The translations under genes were made by a program, and so were the position numbers. A DNA stretch of 64,000 bases from assembly GCA_943789375.1 (NCBI GenBank), contig CALSTX010000002.1:218372-282371 (forward strand), given 5' to 3'. The notes under the pieces were generated by a model that was given only the letters and a program-made list of their open reading frames with translations, had not been told where the DNA came from and searched no databases. Every line of letters starts with the position of its first letter. The stretch's first letter is position 1. Origin of the DNA: an uncultured Opitutales bacterium. GTDB lineage: Bacteria > Verrucomicrobiota > Verrucomicrobiia > Opitutales > Seribacteraceae. Shown piece by piece: positions 37,300 through 47,117 of the stretch.

Positions 37300-38031
37300 A
37301 TGCAAAAAGAAAAGTATCTCCAAATTTGTAAGGTATTTAAGAAATACGGCTCAAAATATGTGGTTAATGATATAGACCTGGAAGTTCGTTCGGGTGAAGT
37401 TGTTGGTTTACTTGGACCCAACGGGGCGGGGAAGACAACCACCTTCTCTATGGTTAGTGGCTTTACCAAACCAACCCAGGGTGAGATCTTGCTCAATCAA
37501 AATAACATCACCCACCTGCCTCCGCACAAACGTGCTCAAGTGGGATTAGTTTACTTGCCCCAGGAGTCATCTGTTTTTCGTAAGCTTACAGTAGAAGATA
37601 ACATTCGAGCCATTGCTCAGTCATTAAAGCTCGGAAAGTCTCAAGAGGATGAGCTTGTTGACCATCGATTGGAGGAGTTAAAGCTTACCTCCCTGGCAAA
37701 ACAAAAAGCGTACACTTTGAGTGGCGGTGAGAGGCGTCGGTTGGAAATAACTCGTGCTCTGGTGTTGAATCCTGATTTCCTTCTCTTGGATGAACCCTTT
37801 GGTGGGGTTGATCCCATTAGCGTGAGCGAAGTGATGAAGATTATTCTTTCACTTAAAGAAAAAGGGATCGGGGTTTTCATTACCGATCACAATGTCAGGG
37901 AGACCCTGAGGATTGTGGACCGGGCTTACTTACTTTATGATGGAAAAGTCTTGGCTCATGGGGATTCCGAACATTTGCTTAATGATGAAGCCACCCGCTC
38001 TAAATACCTTGGGCAAGACTTTGTTGCCTGA
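37300..38031 (+). CDS. lptB: LPS-transport ABC ATPase LptB
   Basis: The protein has 243 residues with a complete ABC ATPase: Walker A GPNGAGKTT (39-47), Q-loop region LPQESSVFRKLTVEDN, signature LSGGERRRLEI, Walker B LLDEPFGGVDP and the switch His in FITDHNVRETL. The FRKLTVEDN and GGVDPISV text is characteristic of LptB, the ATPase that drives LPS extraction with LptF/G. It is preceded by the LptA/LptC-like gene and followed 14 bp later by hprK. In proteobacteria rpoN and hpf usually stand between lptB and the hprK-like genes; here they are missing. Confidence 0.9.
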   Translation: MQKEKYLQICKVFKKYGSKYVVNDIDLEVRSGEVVGLLGPNGAGKTTTFSMVSGFTKPTQGEILLNQNNITHLPPHKRAQVGLVYLPQESSVFRKLTVEDNIRAIAQSLKLGKSQEDELVDHRLEELKLTSLAKQKAYTLSGGERRRLEITRALVLNPDFLLLDEPFGGVDPISVSEVMKIILSLKEKGIGVFITDHNVRETLRIVDRAYLLYDGKVLAHGDSEHLLNDEATRSKYLGQDFVA

Positions 38032-38045
38032 ACTGATTTTGTATA

Positions 38046-39014
38046 ATGAAAAGTAATTATTCCAATATCCCGCATTCAGTGGAGAGTATAGCTGTTCGTG
38101 AATTTTTTGAAAATTATGAGGAGCAGCTTCAATTAAGGCTGGTAACTTCGAATAAGACTTTGTCCCGAAGCACGATTAAGGAGAAAAGTGTTAACCGGCC
38201 CGCTCTTGCTGTAACCGGATACTTTAAGTATTTTGCCCACAAGCGTATCCAATTATTTGGAGCCGGTGAAATGGGCTTTTTTAGGGAACAATCAAGCAAC
38301 CGTAGAAAAAATGTAATTTCTACGATGGCTTCAAAAAAAATACCCTGTGTTGTCGTATCCCGTAACTTAGCTCCTACTGCTGAAATGATTGAGGTATTAG
38401 AAGAATATGGAGTTCCCTTATTTCGAACATCACTCAGTTCGAAAGCCTTTACCACCGAAGTGACCGTTCTATTGGAAGAAAGGTTTGCTCCTCGTTCGTC
38501 TTTACATGGCACCTTACTTGAAATTAGAGGAATTGGTACTTTGATTCGCGGAGAAAGTGGGGCAGGGAAAAGTGAAGCGGCTCTTGCTCTTTTAGAAAGA
38601 GGGCACAGCTTAGTGGCCGATGATATGGTCAAGGTTAAGTTGTTAAGCGATCATACTCCTGTTGGATTTTGTGATGAATTAAACCGGGGTTTTATGGAAT
38701 GTCGCGGAATCGGGATCATCAATGTAGAAAAATTATTCGGTAACAGGTATGTCCGTTTAGAGAAAAAGATCGAGCTGGTCGTTACTTTATTGGAAGAATC
38801 CAATGAAAACGAACTTGAAAGAACAGGGTTGGAGCGAAAATATTATGAAATTCTTGGGGCTCCTGTTCCTCATATGGAGATTCCAGTTCGGGTCGGGCGA
38901 GATATGGCCCGCTTGATTGAAGTTGCGGCCATGGTTCAAGCTGCTCGACAATTTAGCTATGACTCGGCCATTGATTTCAATGAAAAGCTTTTAAAAAAGA
39001 TGAATAAAGCTTAA
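38046..39014 (+). CDS. hprK: HPr kinase/phosphorylase
   Basis: The protein has 322 residues. The N-terminal domain (about 1-135) is followed by the P-loop GESGAGKS (169-176), HSLVADDMVKV, the signature MECRGIGIINV and the C-terminal GAPVPHMEIPVRVGRDMARLIEVAA. HprK phosphorylates HPr on serine with ATP or pyrophosphate and can reverse it, controlling carbon use in bacteria with a PTS or a partial PTS. It lies in the lptB run, as in many Gram-negatives. It fits an organism that must switch among many polysaccharides. Confidence 0.92.
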   Translation: MKSNYSNIPHSVESIAVREFFENYEEQLQLRLVTSNKTLSRSTIKEKSVNRPALAVTGYFKYFAHKRIQLFGAGEMGFFREQSSNRRKNVISTMASKKIPCVVVSRNLAPTAEMIEVLEEYGVPLFRTSLSSKAFTTEVTVLLEERFAPRSSLHGTLLEIRGIGTLIRGESGAGKSEAALALLERGHSLVADDMVKVKLLSDHTPVGFCDELNRGFMECRGIGIINVEKLFGNRYVRLEKKIELVVTLLEESNENELERTGLERKYYEILGAPVPHMEIPVRVGRDMARLIEVAAMVQAARQFSYDSAIDFNEKLLKKMNKA

Positions 39015-39136
39015 TTTGGGCGGAAATTTTATTCCTCTTTTTTCTCTAAGTACCGAATAATCAATTAGCTCTGAAGGACCATAAAATTTGTTTTGGGTGC
39101 AAGCCTAAAAGTATAAAAAACTTATGGACTCAGCTA

Positions 39137-39145
39137 TGTGAATAA
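39137..39145 (-). promoter_or_regulatory. DnaA box (TTATTCACA)
   Basis: The plus strand reads TGTGAATAA, the complement of TTATTCACA, a known variant of the DnaA box consensus TTWTNCACA. It is in the same orientation as the second copy. Confidence 0.6.
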
Positions 39146-39408
39146 CTTGTGAGGAAGTTTCGTAACTTATCCGAATTTTTTTCTTGGTTTCATGAGGTTT
39201 CTTCGTCAAAAAGGAATCCATACCCAAACTCTTTACCCTAAACCCTTCACTGTTATAATTATCCTTAAATTTATTGTAAGTCCATAATAGCTAGTAGCTT
39301 GCGTTGGATATTTATAATTTATTTTGTTTCATTTATAACTTCTTACATTACCCACCAGCACAATTTTTAATTGCTTCATCTTCAACGAATTAAAGCCATT
39401 CAAGATCT

Positions 39409-39417
39409 TGTGAATAA
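39409..39417 (-). promoter_or_regulatory. DnaA box (TTATTCACA) before dnaA
   Basis: A second exact TTATTCACA on the minus strand, ending 13 bp before the dnaA ATG. Its nearness to the start suggests that it could take part in dnaA autoregulation. Confidence 0.6.
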
Positions 39418-39430
39418 TTCTTAAACCCCT

Positions 39431-40819
39431 ATGCCTACCTCCGTTTCAACCCCTGATACCTTTTGGAGTTCCTTGCGTGAGCAATTGCTCGAAGTAATTC
39501 CTGCTGATACCTTTCGTGTCTGGTTCGATAACATGCGTGTTGGTCATCTAGATGAAGATGGCTGTGAATTGATAACCCCCAATGAATTTTCAGCGATCTG
39601 GATTCGGGATAATTACTTCGATGTCATTCGGCAAGAAGCTGATCGTTTAGTCGGTCGTCCATTCACGGTTGAATTATTGGGCGATATTGGTGAGGGCGGT
39701 ATTGGTTCGGAAAGCCACGATCGTTTAAAGTCCAAACCTTCAAAAATCTCGGGATCCAGATTAACTGGCCCTGCCTTGAAAGGTCGCTCTTTGGGTATAA
39801 ACCCCAAGAATACATTTGCTAACTTCATTGTGGGAGGCGGAAGCGAGCTTGCCCACGCTGCTTGTGTTGCGGTATCCAATGCGCCAGCCCACGCCTACAA
39901 TCCACTTTTCCTATATGGAGAAACCGGCCTGGGTAAAACCCACCTCATGCATGCGGTCGCTCACCAAGCCCTTAACCGCAACCCTTCTTGTCGTATTACC
40001 TATGTTTCCTGTGAGAAATTCACCAATGAATTCATTCGTGCAATTCAAGAAAATACCCTTACCAAATTCCGTTCGCGGTACCGTAGTGTCGATTACTTAC
40101 TGATTGACGATATCCAGTTTTTAGCAGGAAAAGAACGAATCCAGGAAGAATTTTTTCATACTTTCAACGAAATCTACGAGTCCCAAAGACAGGTTTTACT
40201 AACCAGTGACCGACCTGCAGGTGAAATTGATAAAATTGAAAGTCGCTTACTCTCTCGTTTTCAGTGGGGCTTGGTTGCAGACATCCAGGCACCTGATCTT
40301 GAAACGAGGGTTGCAATATTGGCCAAGAAAGCGGACGCCATGGGGATTTCAGTGGAGCCCGAAATTATTGAGTTTCTTGCCAAAAATATTTCCAGAAATG
40401 TCCGCCGTATGGAAGGTGCATTGACTCGTGTAGCCGGTTATGTCGGTTTAACCCGCAAAAAGGCAGATCTCGAAACTGTTCAAAGATTGCTGCGAGATAT
40501 ACTGAGAGAAGAAAATCTTAGCCGTATCACCATGGAAACGATACAAAAAAAGGTGGTTGATTATTACCACCTTAGAATGGCAGACATGCTTTCCCGCAGA
40601 CGTCCTGCTAATATTGCTTTCCCCCGGCAGGTTGCTATGTATTTATCCCGCATGCTTACAGAGCACTCTCTACAGGAGATTGGTGCTGCTTTCGGTGGCA
40701 GGGATCATGGCACCGTTATCCATGCCTGTAAGACTGTTGAAAATATGATGGATCAAGATACTTCCATCAAGCACTCGGTTGAATTCTTAAACGAGCAGCT
40801 CTCTCAGTCCATGGAGTAA
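39431..40819 (+). CDS. dnaA: Chromosomal replication initiator protein DnaA
   Basis: The protein has 462 residues with all four domains. Domain I (FWSSLREQLLEVIPADTFRVWF) and a short variable domain II lead to AAA+ domain III with FANFIVGGGSELAHAAC, Walker A GETGLGKTH (about 163-171), Walker B LLIDDIQFLAGK and sensor motifs (LLTSDRPAGEI, LLSRFQWGL). DNA-binding domain IV ends with the signature GGRDHGTVIHACKTVE. It opens the replication origin by binding DnaA boxes, two of which lie upstream. The length is normal. It is the strongest core marker in the window. Confidence 0.97.
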   Translation: MPTSVSTPDTFWSSLREQLLEVIPADTFRVWFDNMRVGHLDEDGCELITPNEFSAIWIRDNYFDVIRQEADRLVGRPFTVELLGDIGEGGIGSESHDRLKSKPSKISGSRLTGPALKGRSLGINPKNTFANFIVGGGSELAHAACVAVSNAPAHAYNPLFLYGETGLGKTHLMHAVAHQALNRNPSCRITYVSCEKFTNEFIRAIQENTLTKFRSRYRSVDYLLIDDIQFLAGKERIQEEFFHTFNEIYESQRQVLLTSDRPAGEIDKIESRLLSRFQWGLVADIQAPDLETRVAILAKKADAMGISVEPEIIEFLAKNISRNVRRMEGALTRVAGYVGLTRKKADLETVQRLLRDILREENLSRITMETIQKKVVDYYHLRMADMLSRRRPANIAFPRQVAMYLSRMLTEHSLQEIGAAFGGRDHGTVIHACKTVENMMDQDTSIKHSVEFLNEQLSQSME

Positions 40820-40883
40820 TTGCCTTTTTTATTGCAACTCCCCTGTTGTCAATACCCTTACTTTTATCTATACAAAGTGCACT

Positions 40884-41411
40884 ATGAGCATAACTGACGA
40901 TTCATCCGACTCCATTGATTCCCAAGAAAACGCCCCTGCCAACTCAGAGGTCTTAACTGAACCATCTGAAGAGCAGAAAGTTGAAATTGCCCGTTGGGTT
41001 GCCGAGGGCATGGGGTTGTCTGATGTTCAAAAGAAGATCAACACTGACTTCGGGGTTGTGATGACCTATATAGATGTTCGTTTTTTAGTGGATGATTTAG
41101 ATCTTACCTTAACTGATAAAGAAGAAGAAAAGCCAAAGGAAACTACTGGGGATTCTGCCAGTGGACAAGCTGGTGCGGATACAATTCCTGCTCCAGGCGG
41201 GGTTTCAGTTGAAGTGGATCCAGTCACTCCACCAGGTGCCATGGCCAGTGGTTCTGTCACTTTTTCTGATGGCCAAAATAAGAAATGGTCAGTTGATCAA
41301 TTTGGAAGACTTGGATTATCAGGGGGGGATGAATCTTATAAGCCGTCGGATGAGGATGTCATGGAGTTTCAAAAGCAGTTAGACGCCTCTCTCCGAGGCA
41401 GAGGACTCTAA
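40884..41411 (+). CDS. Hypothetical acidic protein downstream of dnaA
   Basis: The protein has 175 residues and is not recognised. A Ser/Glu/Asp-rich N-terminus precedes a short helical segment, QKVEIARWVAEGMGLSDVQKKIN, which looks like a helix-turn-helix-like or winged-helix start. A Pro/Gly-rich middle and a C-terminal WSVDQFGRLGL then follow, with residues that may form a small strand domain. It is acidic and has no signal peptide or membrane segment. It is 64 bp after dnaA in the same direction, so a link to replication or cell-cycle control is only positional. Confidence 0.6.
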   Translation: MSITDDSSDSIDSQENAPANSEVLTEPSEEQKVEIARWVAEGMGLSDVQKKINTDFGVVMTYIDVRFLVDDLDLTLTDKEEEKPKETTGDSASGQAGADTIPAPGGVSVEVDPVTPPGAMASGSVTFSDGQNKKWSVDQFGRLGLSGGDESYKPSDEDVMEFQKQLDASLRGRGL

Positions 41412-41414
41412 CTA

Positions 41415-42269
41415 TCAAGCGGGCGGGTTGGCCTGAATTCCTCCACGAATTGCCCCGGATTCTACAGCACCAAAGTTTTCCTTAAACATAGAATTCAGTG
41501 GTCTACTGTTGGGCATTGACAGCCATACTCTAAGTAAATGCCTCTTTTTTTGTGGTTCATTATAATCTATAAATTCTGTTCTTCTGTGTAAGGTGGTCCA
41601 GTTATTAAGAAACAGCATATCTCCCTTATTTAGTGAAATTTTTGTCTGTAACTCAGCTCTTTCGCAAACGGAATCCAAAAAGTCCAGAGCTTCCTCTTGG
41701 TGCTCTGTCAGACTAGGGCATTCGGGATCTTGGTTCGCTCGGTCAATTAAAACCCGCAAGTAAGAGCATGCGAAGAATTGATTTTTCCAAGAAAAAATAG
41801 GTTGCAGGCAATAAGGTGAAGGATTAAGCGAATCCATATTATGCCTTTTAAGTGGGAAAGGAGAGCAAAGGATTTGATGTAAATCTTTTCGTTCTTTTAA
41901 GATAATTTTTTCTATCTCCTGACTCTTGATAATTTGGTTTTCACCTCCTGATTTCGCAGGTTGTAGGCAAAGAAAGCCAATTACATCACAGCGGTCGGTA
42001 TGAAAGCTTAATTTGCGATTAGAATAAGGCCCCCTTGCCCGTAAATCATTTGGGGCAAAGCCACGGTCTTGAATATCGAGAAGCAGGTCTCCTTGCGTAT
42101 TTTGAGAAACCGGAGAGCCTATTTCTTTTGATATCTGGAGGAATAATCTCCTGAAGTCTTTATGTAAGTCTTTAATTTGAAAAGGGTTGCGGATATACTT
42201 TATCCCAGAATGGTGCTCAAGTTCATTTTGTAAGGACTCCACGGAAAACCATTTAAATTCTATATTCAT
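41415..42269 (-). CDS. TauD/TfdA-like Fe(II)/2-oxoglutarate dioxygenase
   Basis: The protein has 284 residues from ATG 42,269 (MNIEFKWFSVESLQ); an earlier in-frame start at 42,407 would overlap the next gene. The iron-site motif is FHTDRCDVIGFL (HxD), followed by a distal HRRTEF (His) and RHLLRVWLSM, which holds the Arg that usually binds 2-oxoglutarate. This is the TauD/TfdA (also gamma-butyrobetaine hydroxylase-like) family, which hydroxylates small organic acids or amino acids. The substrate is unknown. It is convergent with the hypothetical gene at 40,884 (3 bp apart) and follows the large secreted hypothetical protein on the minus strand. Confidence 0.75.
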   Translation of the reverse strand: MNIEFKWFSVESLQNELEHHSGIKYIRNPFQIKDLHKDFRRLFLQISKEIGSPVSQNTQGDLLLDIQDRGFAPNDLRARGPYSNRKLSFHTDRCDVIGFLCLQPAKSGGENQIIKSQEIEKIILKERKDLHQILCSPFPLKRHNMDSLNPSPYCLQPIFSWKNQFFACSYLRVLIDRANQDPECPSLTEHQEEALDFLDSVCERAELQTKISLNKGDMLFLNNWTTLHRRTEFIDYNEPQKKRHLLRVWLSMPNSRPLNSMFKENFGAVESGAIRGGIQANPPA

Positions 42270-42387
42270 AGTTGAGTAATCACTGGGTAAACCTGGTCTG
42301 TTTCCTCCGCCTATACCGATATGAGTTGAAGTGAAAGCAGGGAATAAAATTATGCTTACAGAAAAAAATAAACCTGTGGTCTCGGCT

Positions 42388-44106
42388 TTAGTTTTGTGCG
42401 ATGGCACCTAAAAATCCAACCATTTTCATAAACATTGAAAAATCAAATTCTTTTTTCTCGATGGTATTAAGTTTGGGCCATGCGGGAAGTACCTTGAGGA
42501 TATCTGCATCACCCTGGACGATGGAGGAGATTGAAACATGCCCTAATTGGGAGGACTTTATGTTGCCCTTGAGATCAAAAGTTAGACTGGACAGAAAAGC
42601 ACCTTTTTCTCCTTTGGAGAGAGACATAATAGGGAAAGTTGTATCTTCATCCGCATGTTTTGCTGCCTGCAGCCAAATCATTTTACTTCCTAAAATATGA
42701 TTTAATAAAACCTCACGGCCTTTGGTCGTAGCAATATAAGGATTTTCAAGAAAAGAACTTCCATTTTCAATGAATTCTGAAAAAGATGACCCAAAATTGA
42801 GGTTGAAATTGTAGCTGAAGGATCCAGTTGAATCATCTCGTTTGATGGTCACACTAGGTATAGGTAAAGCTCCCTGACTTTGAAAACGGTACATTTTATC
42901 CGATTCTGGATTCAGGATCATTGAAGAGTTTTCTGTACTCTTATATCCCATAAATAATTGGTTGTCTTTCCAGTATTGGATCTCGAAGGTTTGCTCAGCT
43001 TTGGAAATGCCAAGTAAGATGCGATGCTGGATTTTCTGCTTTTCCAGAGGGTTACTTTCCCATTCTGCTGTGATGGTAAAACAGCTGGCGTCTTGGTTTA
43101 ATTGCTCTATGGCTTTCCCGAGTGCGGTAAGCAGGACTGGCTTTCTACTTTTAGAAAAGGTGAGACCATCCGCATAAGAATTCAGTACTTCTTGCCAAGT
43201 TTGATCTTTTGCATTTTTGGCTCCATTTTGAAGGATTTCAATGGCTTGTGTATGGTCATTATCGAGATGATGAGAAAAAGCGAGTAATGCGAGAATCGGA
43301 GGGCTAGCCATTTTCTCGGGAGATAGGGATGAAATTAAATCCCTTACCCTTGAGGTGTCAGGTAAATGCCCAAAGAGGATTTGCTTTGCCTCAAAAATAA
43401 TCATTTCTTCTGAGTTTGCTTCAGTAGGAGTAAGCTGTGCTTGGTAAAAGGATAGGCAGAACCTGGCATCACTTCCAGAGATGTTGGAAAGTAAGTGAAT
43501 TTTTTCTATCTTGGTTCGCTCACTTAGAATCACTTCCAAAGTACGCCCGAGGGGGGTGGATTTTTCTGAAATTTTTTGAAGGGAACTTTGAGCTGTTCCT
43601 TGAATTTCTTTTACTTCAGCTAAGGTGGCCAAGAGGTATGCCCGTATTCGCAGTGATACATCTTTTAAAAGTTCTGGCCCCTTAATTCTGGCGATAAATA
43701 AAAGGGTTCGGCAATAGGTGACTGCAAAATCTTTGCTTCCCAATTCTCCTTGTTCAGCTTTCATATTTAACAGGCCTGTGAGCCGAGGAGACCCGTTATC
43801 AAAAGAACTGATAAATTGGAGGCTGGGCAAGCTTTTGGGGTATTTGAATAAAAGTAGATCCGTGGCTTCATCCACAACCTCGGGTTGGTTGGTCGCTTTT
43901 CCCACCATCATATAATCCATCGCGATTCTTGGAGCTAGGGGCGATTCCGGTGAGGTGGCTAAAAAGTCTTTAGCCTCTTCAAGAAAACCGACTAAGTCTG
44001 ACTCCTGCAGGTAATCTTCATAAAAAGGAATTCGCTCTGCTGAGTACCCACTTAGGGTGAAACCAAAGCTGGAAAGTAAAAGGTAGCATAAATTTTTGAG
44101 ATACAT
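42388..44106 (-). CDS. Hypothetical secreted protein
   Basis: The protein has 572 residues with an N-terminal signal peptide (NLCYLLLSSFGFTLSGYSA). The first half is helical (DYLQESDLVGFLEEAKDFLATSPESPLAPRIAMDYMMVGKAT), compatible with TPR-like or alpha-solenoid repeats. The second half is strand-rich (YWKDNQLFMGYKST, VTIKRDDSTGSFSYNFNLNFG). I recognise no family or catalytic motif. Placed between hemL and the dioxygenase on the same strand, it could share a transcript with the latter. Confidence 0.65.
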   Translation of the reverse strand: MYLKNLCYLLLSSFGFTLSGYSAERIPFYEDYLQESDLVGFLEEAKDFLATSPESPLAPRIAMDYMMVGKATNQPEVVDEATDLLLFKYPKSLPSLQFISSFDNGSPRLTGLLNMKAEQGELGSKDFAVTYCRTLLFIARIKGPELLKDVSLRIRAYLLATLAEVKEIQGTAQSSLQKISEKSTPLGRTLEVILSERTKIEKIHLLSNISGSDARFCLSFYQAQLTPTEANSEEMIIFEAKQILFGHLPDTSRVRDLISSLSPEKMASPPILALLAFSHHLDNDHTQAIEILQNGAKNAKDQTWQEVLNSYADGLTFSKSRKPVLLTALGKAIEQLNQDASCFTITAEWESNPLEKQKIQHRILLGISKAEQTFEIQYWKDNQLFMGYKSTENSSMILNPESDKMYRFQSQGALPIPSVTIKRDDSTGSFSYNFNLNFGSSFSEFIENGSSFLENPYIATTKGREVLLNHILGSKMIWLQAAKHADEDTTFPIMSLSKGEKGAFLSSLTFDLKGNIKSSQLGHVSISSIVQGDADILKVLPAWPKLNTIEKKEFDFSMFMKMVGFLGAIAQN

Positions 44107-44157
44107 AACTTATCCGCTTATTTCACTTCACCTAATACCTTGTCAACGAGAAGAACA

Positions 44158-45438
44158 TCAAAGGGATGAAAATGCCGACTTTATCTTCTCAAGAGTAAGG
44201 GAGATAATTTCCTCATTATGTTGGGAGGAAAGAAAGCAAGTTTCATAGGAAGAGGGGGGGAGATAGACTCCTGAAGAGAGTAATTTTTGGAAGATGGTAT
44301 TGAACCGCTCATGCTTGCAGGCGATGGCCTGGTCAAAATTGTCAACTTGGCTTTCGCTAAAATAGAAGCATAACATCGATCCAGCCTGCGGAACTTGTAA
44401 GGCAATCCCATGAGACTTGGCTATTTCTATAATTCCAACAGCCAGCATAGTGCCCATCTTTTCCATCGACTCATAAGGATTTTCTTCCTTCAGTATTCGC
44501 AACGACTCAATACCTGCTGCCATTGCCAACGGATTCCCGCTCAGCGTACCTGCTTGGTAGACAGGGCCCAAGGGAGCCAGGTAATCCATGATTTCTGTTT
44601 TTCCACCCAATGCTCCAACCGGTAGACCACCTCCAATAATTTTGCCCATAGCCGTGAGGTCTGGCGTAACCCCGGTTCTTTCCTGTACACCTCCAATGCC
44701 AAGGCGAAAACCAGTCATGACTTCATCAAAAATAAGTAAGACCTTGTTGGCGGTGCACAAGCTTCTTAGCTTTTCAAGGTAGCCAGGCTTAGGAAGAATA
44801 AGCCCACAGTTCGCGGGGAATGGCTCGATGATAATGGCTGCAATCTCATCTTTATTTTCCAACAGGGCATCTTCAACTGCTTGCTCATCGTTGTATGGCA
44901 GAACAATAGTTTCTCGAGCCAAGCTATCGGGTACACCAGCACTATCTGGGTTTCCTAATGTTAAGGCGCCTGAACCAGCTTTTACGAGGAGGCTGTCCAC
45001 ATGACCATGGTAACAACCTGCAAACTTTATAATTTTAGATTTACCTGTGTATCCACGGGCCAGTCTTATGCACGACATCGTGGCCTCCGTGCCACTATTA
45101 CACATCCTTACCTTTTCGACTGAAGGCACAACCTCAGTAATCAGTTCTGCCATTTCAACTTCTGCAGGTCCGGGAGTACCGAAACTTGTGCCCTGTTCTA
45201 ACGCGTTAGAAATTGCCTCGCGTATGCGGGGGTGATTATGGCCGTGGATAGCGGGTCCCCATGTACAAACATAGTCAATGAGTTCCTGCCCGTCGACTGT
45301 GGTAAGATGACACCCATTTGCCCGTTTGGTAAAGAAAGGGGAGCCCCCCACGGAGCGAAAAGCCCGAACAGGAGAATTTACCCCGCCTGGAATGAGTTTT
45401 TTAGCTTTTTCGAAAAGGCTTTCAGATTCAGTTTTCAT
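44158..45438 (-). CDS. hemL: Glutamate-1-semialdehyde 2,1-aminomutase
   Basis: The protein has 426 residues of class III aminotransferase fold: [56 protein letters not shown] and the PLP lysine in [15 protein letters not shown] (Lys about 266). The [11 protein letters not shown] start and the HGHVDSL text are diagnostic for HemL. It converts glutamate-1-semialdehyde to 5-aminolevulinate in the C5 route to heme. It starts 14 bp downstream of nadE on the same strand. The length is normal. Confidence 0.95.
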   Translation of the reverse strand: MKTESESLFEKAKKLIPGGVNSPVRAFRSVGGSPFFTKRANGCHLTTVDGQELIDYVCTWGPAIHGHNHPRIREAISNALEQGTSFGTPGPAEVEMAELITEVVPSVEKVRMCNSGTEATMSCIRLARGYTGKSKIIKFAGCYHGHVDSLLVKAGSGALTLGNPDSAGVPDSLARETIVLPYNDEQAVEDALLENKDEIAAIIIEPFPANCGLILPKPGYLEKLRSLCTANKVLLIFDEVMTGFRLGIGGVQERTGVTPDLTAMGKIIGGGLPVGALGGKTEIMDYLAPLGPVYQAGTLSGNPLAMAAGIESLRILKEENPYESMEKMGTMLAVGIIEIAKSHGIALQVPQAGSMLCFYFSESQVDNFDQAIACKHERFNTIFQKLLSSGVYLPPSSYETCFLSSQHNEEIISLTLEKIKSAFSSL

Positions 45439-45452
45439 AGAAATTAGATTCG

Positions 45453-47072
45453 TTAATTTTGGTATTTTTGAACGATGGGGATACGACGACCAATGCCGAA
45501 AGCAAGGGGGGTAGTTTTGAGACCAGGAGCCGCCTGATTTCTTTTATATTCATTTAAGTCAACCAAGCGAATTACTTTACGGGTTATTTCTTCTTCATAC
45601 CCTGAGTCAATGATACTTGAGCTTGATTTTCCCTCCTCCACATAGGCTTTTAAAATACCATCAAGGACTTCATAGTCAGGTAAAGAGTCGCTATCTTTCT
45701 GGTCGGGCCTTAATTCCGCGGATGGGGGTTTTTCAATGGTATTTACTGGAATTCTGGTTTGATCCCTGTTGAGATGACGGGCCAATTCAAAAACCTGGGT
45801 TTTGGGCACATCAGAAATAACCGCTAACCCGCCGCACATGTCTCCGTAGAGGGTACAGTAACCAACTGCTAATTCACTCTTATTTCCTGTGGTGAGCAAG
45901 AGGGACCCAAATTTATTGGAAATCGCCATAAGCAGGAGCCCTCTTGATCGGGCCTGAAGGTTTTCTTCGGTCACATCAATAGCTTTTCCTTCAAACAGAA
46001 ATGAAAGTTCAGTTGTTGCGGCTGTAACCAAGGATTCAATGGGAATGGTGTGATATGCTATTCCTAGGTTTTCAGCGAGAGCCATGGCATCATCTTTACT
46101 GTGTTCACTCGAAATCGAGGAGGGTAGGCTGATGCCCATAACATTGTCAGCACCCATTGCTTCGACTGCGAGAGCCGCAGTAACCGCAGAATCAATCCCA
46201 CCACTTAAACCGATGAGAACCTTTGAGAATCCACTCTTCTGAGCATAATCACGAATCCCCAAAGTGAGAGCACTTTGAAGCCTACTCATATCCGAACTTT
46301 CCGAAGTTGCATGGACCTGATCATCAGAGAGATCATGAATGCAGATATGTTCTTCAAACGCTTTGGATTCAGCTATGATTTTACCGGATTGATTGACGGT
46401 GGTCGAAGTGCCATCAAAAATGAGTTCATCATTTCCACCCACTGTATTTATATAGGTTACGGGACAGGCAACTTTTTGGGCAACTTTTTGGACAAGTTCT
46501 TTCCTTTTCTTTTCTTTTCCAGAAAACCAGGGGCTGGCAGATAAATTGATAAGTAGACCTGGTGAATGTTTGGCAATTTCATCCAGTGGGTCCGCCGAAT
46601 ATTTGGGGGCAGCAAGATTCCAGATATCTTCACAAATCGTAACCGCAATCCTAAGTCCTGAGTATTCCCGAAGGAGGGAACAACTTCCAGGTTTAAAATA
46701 GCGGCTTTCATCAAAAACATCATAAGTTGGCAAAAGTCGTTTTCGAAAAACTTGCTTGATTGTGGAGTCTTCGCACCAAGCCGCAGCATTGAAAATGTCT
46801 CCATTTCCACCGGGGGCAGATTCCGGGAAGCCAAGAAGGGCAGGGGTCGGGCCGGTTTGCTTAGCAAATTGCTGAAGTACAGAAGAAGAATCTTTAAGAA
46901 AGTTTTCTTTGTGCAGCAAGTCACGGGGTGGATATCCGCAAAGAAAGAGTTCGGGGAAGACCACAATATCCGCCCCTTGCCCAACCAATTGCTCATAGGC
47001 ATCAAGGGCGAGTGCCAGATTCCCCTCTAGGTCTCCGACCGTCGGGTTAAGTTGTGCGACGCCGATCCTCAT
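45453..47072 (-). CDS. nadE: Glutamine-hydrolysing NAD+ synthetase
   Basis: The protein has 539 residues in two domains. The N-terminal nitrilase/glutaminase domain (about 1-260) shows the Glu-Lys-Cys triad context: [25 protein letters not shown] and [10 protein letters not shown]. The C-terminal synthetase domain has the PP-loop [33 protein letters not shown] and [16 protein letters not shown]. It makes NAD+ from deamido-NAD+ using glutamine-derived ammonia. A perfect 12-bp in-frame tandem repeat (46,467-46,490) gives QKVAQKVA. It is divergent from maf. Confidence 0.95.
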   Translation of the reverse strand: MRIGVAQLNPTVGDLEGNLALALDAYEQLVGQGADIVVFPELFLCGYPPRDLLHKENFLKDSSSVLQQFAKQTGPTPALLGFPESAPGGNGDIFNAAAWCEDSTIKQVFRKRLLPTYDVFDESRYFKPGSCSLLREYSGLRIAVTICEDIWNLAAPKYSADPLDEIAKHSPGLLINLSASPWFSGKEKKRKELVQKVAQKVACPVTYINTVGGNDELIFDGTSTTVNQSGKIIAESKAFEEHICIHDLSDDQVHATSESSDMSRLQSALTLGIRDYAQKSGFSKVLIGLSGGIDSAVTAALAVEAMGADNVMGISLPSSISSEHSKDDAMALAENLGIAYHTIPIESLVTAATTELSFLFEGKAIDVTEENLQARSRGLLLMAISNKFGSLLLTTGNKSELAVGYCTLYGDMCGGLAVISDVPKTQVFELARHLNRDQTRIPVNTIEKPPSAELRPDQKDSDSLPDYEVLDGILKAYVEEGKSSSSIIDSGYEEEITRKVIRLVDLNEYKRNQAAPGLKTTPLAFGIGRRIPIVQKYQN

Positions 47073-47117
47073 GTGTTTGCCTTCCCAATAAAAGTATTCA
47101 TAAGAAATGTATCTAGT

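Larger units (their letters stand above)
39015..39430. other. Non-coding dnaA upstream region; candidate oriC or dnaA control region
   Basis: A 416-bp gap with no gene, rich in A+T, notably 39,240-39,345. It holds two identical 9-bp matches to the DnaA box TTATTCACA on the minus strand (39,137-39,145 and 39,409-39,417), the second 14 bp before the dnaA ATG, and a weaker TTATCCGAA at 39,167-39,175. This may be the origin, an autoregulatory site or both; sequence alone cannot decide. No GC-skew analysis was possible. Confidence 0.5.

Noticed and set aside
46467..46490. 12-bp perfect tandem repeat in nadE
   Set aside because: In frame, adds four residues in a surface-like helix; probably neutral.
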